DNA from: an uncultured Oscillospiraceae bacterium
GTDB taxonomy: Bacteria; Bacillota; Clostridia; Oscillospirales; Oscillospiraceae
Reading direction: 5' to 3'
DNA: 11,370 bases
Assembly (NCBI GenBank): GCA_934659475.1
Contig: CAKUHX010000041.1
Location: forward strand, 1-11,370
Of this stretch, positions 6,612-11,370 are shown piece after piece. The notes beneath the pieces were generated by a model. That model was not told the origin of the DNA, searched no databases, and saw nothing but the letters and a program-made list of their open reading frames with translations. Position 1 is the stretch's first letter, and each line of letters opens with the position of its first letter. The position numbers were made by a program, and so were the translations under genes.

Positions 6612-7817
6612 TTACTTGACCTCCTGAGCCTCGTACATGGCCTTGATCTGATCCTCGGTGTAACCCAGCTCAGCCAGGACCTCGGCGGTATCCCGGCCGA
6701 TGGGGCCGGAGATCTTGTACTCGAACTTCTCAGGGTCAACGGAGCGGAAGTGGACAGGGCCGTTCACGAACACGGTCTTGGTACCATCCTTATACTCGTA
6801 CTTCTTCACGTAGTGGTTGGCGATGGCCTGAGGATCGTCGGGCACATCCTTGAAGTGGCGCAGGATCTCGTGGGGCAGATCGTTGGCCTCCAGCAGCTCG
6901 TGCCACTCCTTGGTGGTCTTCTGGGCGAACACGCCGTCGAAGATGTGGGTCAGAGCGGCCTTGTTCTTGTAGTAGGCCTCGGAGGTGTTGTAGTCGGGGT
7001 CGTCCAGGATCTCGGGCATGCCGATCAGCTTGCAGAAAGCGGGGAAGTGCTTCTTGTAGTCGATGGCGGCCATGTACAGCCACTCGCCGTCGGCACACTG
7101 ATAGGTGTTGCTGCCGGCGTGGCCGCAGTCGTAGCGGTCGCGGGGGAGCTTACGGCCGTTGAAGCCGTTCAGGATGCCGGTGGAGCCGATGAAGCTGCCG
7201 ATCTGCAGCAGAGACACGTCCACCCGCTCGCCCAGGCCGGTCTTCTCGCGGCGATACAGGGCAGCGGCAATACCGCCGGACAGAGCCACGGCCACGCTGT
7301 GGTCGCCGACGCCGCCGATGGGTACCAGAGGACCGGCGCCTGCGGGAGGCAGGTCAGCCATCAGACCGGAACGGGAGAAGAAAGCGGTATAGTCGTAGCC
7401 GGGACGGTCCTTATCGGGGCCCTTGTCGCCGTAACCCAGAACAGCGGCGTGGATCAGACGGGGGAAGCGGTCCTTCAGCTGCTCATAGGCCAGGCCCATG
7501 CCCTCCAGAGCCTGCTCGCGGAAGTTGGTCAGGAACACGTCGGCCCCCTCCAGCAGCTTCATCATGGCCTCGTGACCGGCGGGGGTGCGCTGGTTCAGAG
7601 AGACGAACCGCTTGTTCAGGTTCTGCATGTCGAAGTTGGGGTTGGCGTCGGGGGTGGTGGGGGACATGGTGGTGCCGCCCTGCTTACGCCAGGCATCGCC
7701 ATTGAAGGTCTCTACCTTGATGATGTCGGCGCCCCACTCGGCCAGGATACGGGCGGTCATGGGGCCGGCCAGCATGGTGGACAGCTCTACGACCTTGATG
7801 CCTTCCAAAGGTTTCAT
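6612..7817 (-). CDS. hadA: Class III (CaiB/BaiF family) CoA-transferase, HadA-like
   Basis: This enzyme is predicted to move CoA from an acyl-CoA product to a free (R)-2-hydroxy acid, supplying the substrate of HadBC. It has 401 aa, the usual length of HadA/FldA. The N-terminal family signature is LEGIKVVELSTMLAGPMTAR, followed by LAEWGADIIKVE (25-36) and LNKRFVSLNQRTPAG (67-81). The probable catalytic aspartate is D172 in GGVGDHSVAVALSGG, aligned by motif with the class III active-site Asp; TGLGERVDVSLL follows. The start follows GAGGAGGAG, 49 bp after the crt-like gene. Position directly before hadI-hadB-hadC argues for the HadA role over CaiB, Frc or AMACR-like racemase functions, but the acyl donor and acceptor are not determined by sequence alone. 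Confidence 0.85.
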   Translation of the reverse strand: MKPLEGIKVVELSTMLAGPMTARILAEWGADIIKVETFNGDAWRKQGGTTMSPTTPDANPNFDMQNLNKRFVSLNQRTPAGHEAMMKLLEGADVFLTNFREQALEGMGLAYEQLKDRFPRLIHAAVLGYGDKGPDKDRPGYDYTAFFSRSGLMADLPPAGAGPLVPIGGVGDHSVAVALSGGIAAALYRREKTGLGERVDVSLLQIGSFIGSTGILNGFNGRKLPRDRYDCGHAGSNTYQCADGEWLYMAAIDYKKHFPAFCKLIGMPEILDDPDYNTSEAYYKNKAALTHIFDGVFAQKTTKEWHELLEANDLPHEILRHFKDVPDDPQAIANHYVKKYEYKDGTKTVFVNGPVHFRSVDPEKFEYKISGPIGRDTAEVLAELGYTEDQIKAMYEAQEVK

Positions 7818-7866
7818 AACAAACTCCTCCTCATTATTTACCGATCGAATGTGTTGATAAGTACGT

Positions 7867-8658
7867 TCAGCGGCCCTTGAACTGGGCAGGGCGCTTCTCC
7901 AGGAAGGCCAGAGTGCCCTCTTTGCGGTCCTCAGTGCTCAGGGCGATGGTCTGGGACAGGCGCTCGATCATCAGGCCGGTGTTCATGTCCACATTGCAGC
8001 CCATGTTGATGGACAGCTTGGCCATCTGGATGGCCACAGGGCCCTTCTCCATGATCTTCCGGGCGATCTTCTCCGCCTCGGCCAGCACGGCCTCGTGGGT
8101 GTCCTCGGTGACGTGGTTGACCAGGCCGATCTCCTTGGCCTCGTCGGCAGTGATGATCTTACCTGTGAAGATCATCTCTTTGGCGATGCCGGGACCCACC
8201 AGCCGGGGCAGACGCTGAGTGCCGCCGGCGCCGGGGATCAGGGACAGGTTCACCTCGGGCTGGCCGAACTTGGACCGGCTGGTGGCCACGCGGATGTCGC
8301 AGGCCAGGGCCAGCTCGCAGCCGCCGCCCAGGGCAAAGCCGTTGATGGCGCAGATGGTGGGCTTGTTCAGGTTCTCCAGAGCCTGCAGGGCCTCGGTGGC
8401 GGTGCCCAGCATCTGGAGCATGTAATAGCGCTCGTGCAGCTCACGGATGTCGGCGCCGCTGGCCAGGGCCTTGTCGCCGGTGTGGCTGACGATGACCACC
8501 CGGATGCTGTCGTCCACCCGGGCGGCCTGAACGGCGGCGGTGATGTCCCGCCACATCTCCGGGGACAGGGCGTTGCGGGCCTCAGGCCGGTTCAGGGTCA
8601 GATAAAGGATGCCGTCCTTGACCTCATATAAAACGTTCTCAAATTCCATAAGGATCAC
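7867..8658 (-). CDS. crt: Enoyl-CoA hydratase / crotonase family protein
   Basis: This protein is predicted to add water to 2-enoyl-CoA to give 3-hydroxyacyl-CoA (or the reverse). It has 263 aa, standard length. Crotonase motifs seen are LTLNRPEARNALS (20-32), ALASGADIRE (64-73, oxyanion-hole segment), INGFALGGGCELALACDIR (105-123) and FGQPEVNLSLIPGAGGTQRL (131-150). Both catalytic glutamates are present: E115 in GGGCE and E135 in GQPEV, which supports a true hydratase rather than an isomerase or hydrolase. The GTG start at 8658 is preferred over the in-frame ATG nine bases later because AAGGAGG lies 5 bp before GTG but 14 bp before ATG. It is the first gene of the operon, immediately downstream of the minus-strand sigma-54-like promoter. 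Substrate chain length is unknown. Confidence 0.88.
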   Translation of the reverse strand: MILMEFENVLYEVKDGILYLTLNRPEARNALSPEMWRDITAAVQAARVDDSIRVVIVSHTGDKALASGADIRELHERYYMLQMLGTATEALQALENLNKPTICAINGFALGGGCELALACDIRVATSRSKFGQPEVNLSLIPGAGGTQRLPRLVGPGIAKEMIFTGKIITADEAKEIGLVNHVTEDTHEAVLAEAEKIARKIMEKGPVAIQMAKLSINMGCNVDMNTGLMIERLSQTIALSTEDRKEGTLAFLEKRPAQFKGR

Positions 8659-8717
8659 TGCTTCCTCCTTCGCGAATATGGTTCTTACAATAGACGCACG
8701 CTGCTGCTTTTATTACA

Positions 8718-8734
8718 AGCATACTTTGTGCCAA
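8718..8734 (-). promoter_or_regulatory. Sigma-54 (-24/-12) promoter for crt-hadA-hadI-hadB-hadC
   Basis: On the minus strand the sequence reads TTGGCACA-AAGT-ATGCT. It has the invariant GG (-24) and GC (-12) exactly 12 bp apart, and TGGCAC matches the sigma-54 consensus fully; ATGC differs from TTGC at one base. The predicted start is near 8707, giving a leader of about 50 nt before the crt-like GTG. The same 17-bp pattern occurs in the opposite direction at 9003-9019. Confidence 0.72.
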
Positions 8735-8825
8735 GTTGCTCTGTCCGGCACGGCGCCCATAAACCCTTAAAATCGCCTTTTTCCCCCGCAAAACGCCGGC
8801 TTTTTATTTCTCACTTCCCATCACC

Positions 8826-8845
8826 AAAGTGTGAACTCACACTTT
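8826..8845. repeat. Perfect palindrome, probable activator (enhancer) site
   Basis: Arms AAAGTGTGA (8826-8834) and TCACACTTT (8837-8845) are exact reverse complements around a 2-bp AC centre. The centre lies about 116 bp upstream of the minus-strand -12 element and 168 bp upstream of the plus-strand -24 element, the range normal for upstream activating sequences of sigma-54 enhancer-binding proteins. No such regulator gene is in the window; the binding role is inferred. Confidence 0.65.
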
Positions 8846-8894
8846 TTCATTCCTGTTCACAGCGCTTAATTCACACTTTTTCTTTTCTTCACAC
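8837..8894. repeat. Cluster of TCACA(C) half-sites
   Basis: The right half of the palindrome is repeated: TCACACTTTTTC occurs at 8837-8848 and again exactly at 8871-8882 (34 bp apart), with further TTCACA copies at 8856-8861 and 8888-8893. These may be weaker or half-sites for the protein that binds the palindrome. The match beyond TCACAC is partly due to the T-rich background. Confidence 0.5.
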
Positions 8895-9002
8895 AAGCGT
8901 TTCTTCTGCCGGTCCAGCCCTCTTTTCTTCATTTTTTTATTTTTATCCCGTCCCTCGTTTTAAAATCCGCATTTTTTACACGTTTTTTCCCCTCTTCAAA
9001 AG

Positions 9003-9019
9003 TTGGCACAGATCATGCT
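9003..9019 (+). promoter_or_regulatory. Sigma-54 (-24/-12) promoter for thl-hbd operon
   Basis: The sequence reads TTGGCACA-GATC-ATGCT, with GG and GC 12 bp apart as required for sigma-54. The predicted start is near 9030, giving a leader of about 60 nt before the thiolase GTG. The -12 part merges into TGCTATAAT (9017-9024... reading TATAAT at 9019-9024), which is also a perfect extended -10 for the housekeeping sigma factor, but no good -35 is found 16-18 bp upstream. The mirror copy at 8718-8734 favours sigma-54. Confidence 0.7.
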
Positions 9020-9028
9020 ATAATATTC

Positions 9029-9050
9029 CAGTGTGAGCCTGTACTCACTG
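9029..9050. repeat. Small inverted repeat at the predicted thl transcription start
   Basis: GTGAG (9033-9037) and CTCAC (9044-9048) form a 5-bp inverted repeat with a 6-bp spacer, nested with CAGTG (9029-9033) and CACTG (9046-9050). It contains GTGTGA, the half-site seen in the upstream palindrome. It could be an operator or a weak hairpin in the 5' leader; it is short enough that chance cannot be excluded. Confidence 0.35.
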
Positions 9051-9089
9051 TATGCTCGACTTTTTATGAGGTGAAAGGAGATACACACT

Positions 9090-10298
9090 GTGGAAAAGAA
9101 AAATGTTTACATCATGAGCGGCTGCCGCACTGCCATCGGCAAATACGGCGGCTCCCTGAAGAACGTTCCCGCCCATGAGCTGGGCACCGTGGTGGTCAAA
9201 GAGGCCCTGAAGCGCGCCAACGTCTCCGGCGAGATGGTGGACGAGGTCATGCTGGGCGAGGTCCGTCAGAGCACCGAGGCCTCCAACATCGCCCGTCTGG
9301 TAGCCCTAGAGGCCGGTCTGCCCGAGACCGTGCCCGGCTTCACTGTGAACCGCCTGTGCGCCTCCGCTATGCAGGCCATCTACTCCGGCTGCCAGCAGAT
9401 CTGGCTGGACGAGGCCAACGTGATCGTGGCCGGCGGCACCGAGTGCGAGAGCCGCGCCCCCATTTACCTCCGCGGCACCCGCTGGGGCGGCAACAAGAAC
9501 ACTCTGGTAGACTCCAATGTCGAGGCCGGCTCCACCGCCTGCCCCGCCTCCGTCTATGGTCCCGGCCTGAGCATGCCCAAGACCGCTGAGAACGTGGCCG
9601 AGCGCTTCAACATCACCCGCCTGGAGCAGGAGGAGTTCGCTGTTGAGAGCCACCGCCGCGCCCTGGCCGCCATCGAGGCTGGCTACTTCAAGGATGAGAT
9701 CGTCCCCGTCACCGTGAAGGAGAAGAAGAAGGAGTTCGTCTTTGACACCGACGAGTCCCCCCGTCCCACCACCACGCTGGAGGTCCTGGCCAAGCTGAAG
9801 CCCCTGAACAAGCGCAACGACGGCAGCGAGGGCACCGTGACCGCCGGCACCTCCTGCGGCATCAACGACGGCGCCGCCGCCGTGGTCCTGATGAGCGAGG
9901 ACAAGGTGAAGGAGACCGGTCTGAAGCCCATGGCCCGCATCATCGACATTACCGTGGCCGCCCTGGATCCCACCATCATGGGCTATGGTCCTTACTACGC
10001 CACCAAGAAGATCCTGGAGCGCAACAACATGACCATCGATGACATCGACCTGGTGGAGCTGAACGAGGCCTTCGCCTCCCAGTCCGTGGCCTGCATCCGT
10101 GACCTGGGCATGGACCCCGCCAAGGTCAACATCAACGGCGGCGCCATCGCTCTGGGCCACCCCCTGGGCTGCACTGGCGCCCGGCTGATCGTCACCCTGA
10201 TGCACTCCCTGAAGCGCACCGGCAAGAAGATCGGTCTGGCCACCCTGTGCATCGGCGGCGGCCAGGCTATGGCTACCCTGATCGAGATGTGCGACTGA
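9090..10298 (+). CDS. thl: Thiolase (acetyl-CoA C-acetyl/acyltransferase)
   Basis: This enzyme condenses two acetyl-CoA, or cleaves a 3-ketoacyl-CoA with CoA. It has 402 aa, the usual length. The catalytic triad is visible: C90 in [10 protein letters not shown]357 in [16 protein letters not shown], and C387 in [14 protein letters not shown] (325-328) is also intact. The C-terminal half ([20 protein letters not shown]) resembles clostridial ThlA. The segment [13 protein letters not shown]...VNRLC.S.MQA is closer in pattern to degradative FadA-type thiolases, so substrate length is uncertain. The active-site loop CASAM replaces the common CGSG/CSSG. It starts with GTG, with AAAGGAG (9074-9080) 9 bp upstream. 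It is the first gene after the plus-strand sigma-54-like promoter and is followed by hbd 95 bp later. Confidence 0.92.
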   Translation: MEKKNVYIMSGCRTAIGKYGGSLKNVPAHELGTVVVKEALKRANVSGEMVDEVMLGEVRQSTEASNIARLVALEAGLPETVPGFTVNRLCASAMQAIYSGCQQIWLDEANVIVAGGTECESRAPIYLRGTRWGGNKNTLVDSNVEAGSTACPASVYGPGLSMPKTAENVAERFNITRLEQEEFAVESHRRALAAIEAGYFKDEIVPVTVKEKKKEFVFDTDESPRPTTTLEVLAKLKPLNKRNDGSEGTVTAGTSCGINDGAAAVVLMSEDKVKETGLKPMARIIDITVAALDPTIMGYGPYYATKKILERNNMTIDDIDLVELNEAFASQSVACIRDLGMDPAKVNINGGAIALGHPLGCTGARLIVTLMHSLKRTGKKIGLATLCIGGGQAMATLIEMCD

Positions 10299-10331
10299 GT
10301 TTTCCCTGTCTGGACCGAACCTGATTTCTGC

Positions 10332-10366
10332 CCCTTCTCCTCCCCGCCCGCCGAGGGGGAGAAGGG
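10332..10366 (+). other. Intercistronic hairpin between thl and hbd
   Basis: CCCTTCTCC (10332-10340) pairs with GGAGAAGGG (10358-10366), extended by one G-U and two G-C pairs to about 12 bp around an 11-nt loop. No T-run follows, so it is unlikely to be a full terminator. It may be a processing or stability element, or weak attenuation, between the two genes. Confidence 0.55.
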
Positions 10367-10393
10367 AGCCAAACAATAAAAAGGAGAATCACC

Positions 10394-11284
10394 ATGAAGA
10401 TCGAAGACATCAAGGTCGTTGCTGTTCTGGGCGCCAACGGCGCCATGGGCCAGCAGATCGGTATGAATGTTGCTCTGGCCGGCCGCGCTTACGGTTATAA
10501 AGTCGTGATGTACGGCCGCCGCCCCGAGGCCATGGAAAAGACCCACGCCTGGGCCGACAAGTACCTGGCCGGCCGCGTTGAGAAGGGCCGCATCACTCAG
10601 GAGGAGGCCGACAAGGTCTCTGCCAACATCAGCTACTCCACTGACCTGGAGGAGGCCGTGAAGGACGCCGATCTGGTCATCGAGGCCGTGAAGGAGGACC
10701 TGCAGATCAAGCGGGACACCCTGTCCGCCGTGTCCAAGGTCGTCAAGGCCGACACCATCATCGGCACCAACAGCTCTAACATCTGCAGCTCCAAGCTTGC
10801 CGACGTGGTGGTCAACCCCCAGCGCCTGCTGAACATGCACTACTTCAACCCCGCTCTGGTCATGAAGCTGGTGGAGCTGGTGCGCAACCCCTACACCAAT
10901 GACGAGACTGTGGAGACCGCTAAGGCCTTCTGCCTGAACACCGGCAAGTCCCCCATCACCATCAACAAGGAGATCTCCGGCTTTGTCGCCAACCGCATCA
11001 ACGCCGCTGTGACCCGCGAGGCCTGCAACCTGCTGGAGAAGGGCATCGCCAGCATCGAGGACATCGACACCGCCTGCGAAAAGGGTCTGGGCTACCCCAT
11101 GGGCCCCTTCAAGCTGATGGATATGACCGGTCTGGACGTGAACTACTATGTCCGCCGCGACCGTTACGCCGAGAGCGGCGACCCCAACGATATGCCCAGC
11201 TTCTGCGTTGTGGACAAGGTCATCAAGGGCGAGTACGGCCGTAAGACCGGCAAGGGCTGGTACGAGTATCCCGAGAAGAAGTGA
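10394..11284 (+). CDS. hbd: 3-hydroxyacyl-CoA dehydrogenase (Hbd family)
   Basis: This enzyme interconverts 3-hydroxyacyl-CoA and 3-ketoacyl-CoA with a nicotinamide cofactor. It has 296 aa, slightly above the roughly 282 aa of clostridial Hbd. There is an N-terminal Rossmann domain, then GTNSSNICSSKLA (124-136), the catalytic His in NMHYFNPALVMKLVELV (H149 with E161), GFVANRI (197-203) and the C-terminal YGRKTGKGWYEY. The nucleotide loop is odd: VLGANGAMG (11-19) reads GxxGxxG instead of the usual GxGxxG. The acidic residue normally ending beta-2 is replaced by YGRR (40-43), which suggests NADP(H) rather than NAD(H). AAGGAG lies 7 bp before the ATG. It is co-transcribed after thl. The substrate could be acetoacetyl-CoA or a longer or branched ketoacyl-CoA. 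Confidence 0.9.
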   Translation: MKIEDIKVVAVLGANGAMGQQIGMNVALAGRAYGYKVVMYGRRPEAMEKTHAWADKYLAGRVEKGRITQEEADKVSANISYSTDLEEAVKDADLVIEAVKEDLQIKRDTLSAVSKVVKADTIIGTNSSNICSSKLADVVVNPQRLLNMHYFNPALVMKLVELVRNPYTNDETVETAKAFCLNTGKSPITINKEISGFVANRINAAVTREACNLLEKGIASIEDIDTACEKGLGYPMGPFKLMDMTGLDVNYYVRRDRYAESGDPNDMPSFCVVDKVIKGEYGRKTGKGWYEYPEKK

Positions 11285-11301
11285 TCCTTTCCCCCGCCCG
11301 A

Positions 11302-11325
11302 CGGGCGCTCCCTCCGGGGCGCCCG
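11302..11325 (+). other. GC-rich hairpin after hbd
   Basis: CGGGCGCTCC (11302-11311) pairs with GGGGCGCCCG (11316-11325) around a CTCC loop, with one G-U pair. Only a weak CCTTT run follows, so termination would be partial at best. A ribosome site for the next gene follows within 20 bp, which suggests readthrough into an operon continuing past the window. Confidence 0.55.
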
Positions 11326-11359
11326 CGGTCCTTTGAACGACTGTAAAGGAGGCTGTTTT

Positions 11360-11370
11360 ATGATCCGCAG
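11360..11370 (+). CDS. Start of a further plus-strand gene (only first codons present)
   Basis: AAAGGAGG (11345-11352) lies 7 bp before an ATG at 11360, followed by ATC CGC AG to the window end (Met-Ile-Arg...). The strong ribosome site and same-strand position 75 bp after hbd suggest a third gene of the thl-hbd operon. Three codons do not allow any functional call. Confidence 0.6.

Larger units (their letters stand above)
8659..9089. promoter_or_regulatory. Divergent control region between crt-had and thl-hbd operons
   Basis: These 431 bp have no convincing gene. They are much more AT-rich than the flanks, and the plus strand is strongly pyrimidine-rich from about 8760 to 9002. They hold two outward-facing -24/-12 elements near the ends (8718-8734 minus; 9003-9019 plus), a 20-bp palindrome (8826-8845), repeated TCACA(C) half-sites to 8894, and a small inverted repeat just after the predicted plus-strand start. 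The layout is that of a shared enhancer region for two co-regulated operons. Confidence 0.8.

Noticed and set aside
5877..7880. 667-codon plus-strand open frame opposite hadI and hadA
   Set aside because: It is fully antisense to two clear enzyme genes. Its Val/Gly/Leu/Ala/His-rich repetitive composition mirrors codon bias on the other strand; no domain is recognisable.
8826..8845. CRP/FNR-type operator reading of the TGTGA / TCACA palindrome
   Set aside because: CRP sites need a 6-bp spacer between TGTGA and TCACA; here it is 2 bp, so another regulator family is more likely.
8728..9036. Possible 102-codon gene in the divergent intergenic region
   Set aside because: It starts inside the minus-strand sigma-54-like element, has no ribosome site, runs over both promoters, and its Phe/Ser/Pro-rich product reflects the pyrimidine-rich strand.
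9306..10840. Minus-strand frames opposite thl and hbd
   Set aside because: They are antisense shadows of strongly supported genes and their products are Gly/His/Val/Leu-rich without motifs.
1..11370. CRISPR array, tRNA/rRNA genes, insertion sequences or phage genes
   Set aside because: I saw no regularly spaced repeats, no RNA gene signatures and no transposase- or phage-like protein in the window.

Overview
The window looks like chromosomal DNA of a GC-rich, endospore-forming, anaerobic Firmicute. The nearest overall resemblance is to butyrate/amino-acid-fermenting Oscillospirales of the Flavonifractor / Intestinimonas / Oscillibacter kind. That assignment rests on a spoIIIA sporulation operon, oxygen-sensitive 2-hydroxyacyl-CoA dehydratase genes, clostridial-type thiolase/Hbd/crotonase genes and high GC; it is an inference, not a species call.

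Layout. (1) Positions 1-3225, minus strand: spoIIIAA-AB-AC-AD-AE and the first 56 codons of spoIIIAF, tightly packed and mostly overlapping, with a candidate sigma-E promoter at 3259-3287. (2) Positions 3305-3350: a strong rho-independent terminator for the next minus-strand operon. (3) Positions 3369-8658, minus strand: a five-gene catabolic operon transcribed crt-like, hadA, hadI, hadB, hadC (enoyl-CoA hydratase, class III CoA-transferase, dehydratase activator, and the two dehydratase subunits). (4) Positions 8659-9089: a 431-bp AT- and pyrimidine-rich divergent control region with no gene. (5) Positions 9090-11284, plus strand: thiolase and 3-hydroxyacyl-CoA dehydrogenase, followed by the first codons of a further gene at 11360.

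The most interesting part is the divergent control region. It carries two outward-facing sigma-54 type -24/-12 elements (TTGGCACA-N4-ATGCT), one for each operon, with identical spacing. Between them lie a perfect 9+9 bp palindrome (arms AAAGTGTGA / TCACACTTT, 2-bp centre) and further TCACA(C) half-sites, a typical arrangement for an enhancer-binding activator. This suggests that both operons form one co-regulated pathway.

Together the genes could activate a 2-hydroxy acid to its CoA thioester (HadA), dehydrate it by radical chemistry (HadBC, fired by HadI), rehydrate the enoyl-CoA at the beta carbon (Crt-like), oxidise it (Hbd) and cleave it (thiolase). That would be a hydroxyl shift from alpha to beta followed by beta-oxidation. 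A less unusual reading is amino-acid-derived 2-hydroxyacyl-CoA reduction sitting beside the butyrate-forming enzymes. No acyl-CoA dehydrogenase or ETF gene is visible in the window. The Hbd-like protein has an atypical nucleotide-binding loop that hints at NADP(H) use.
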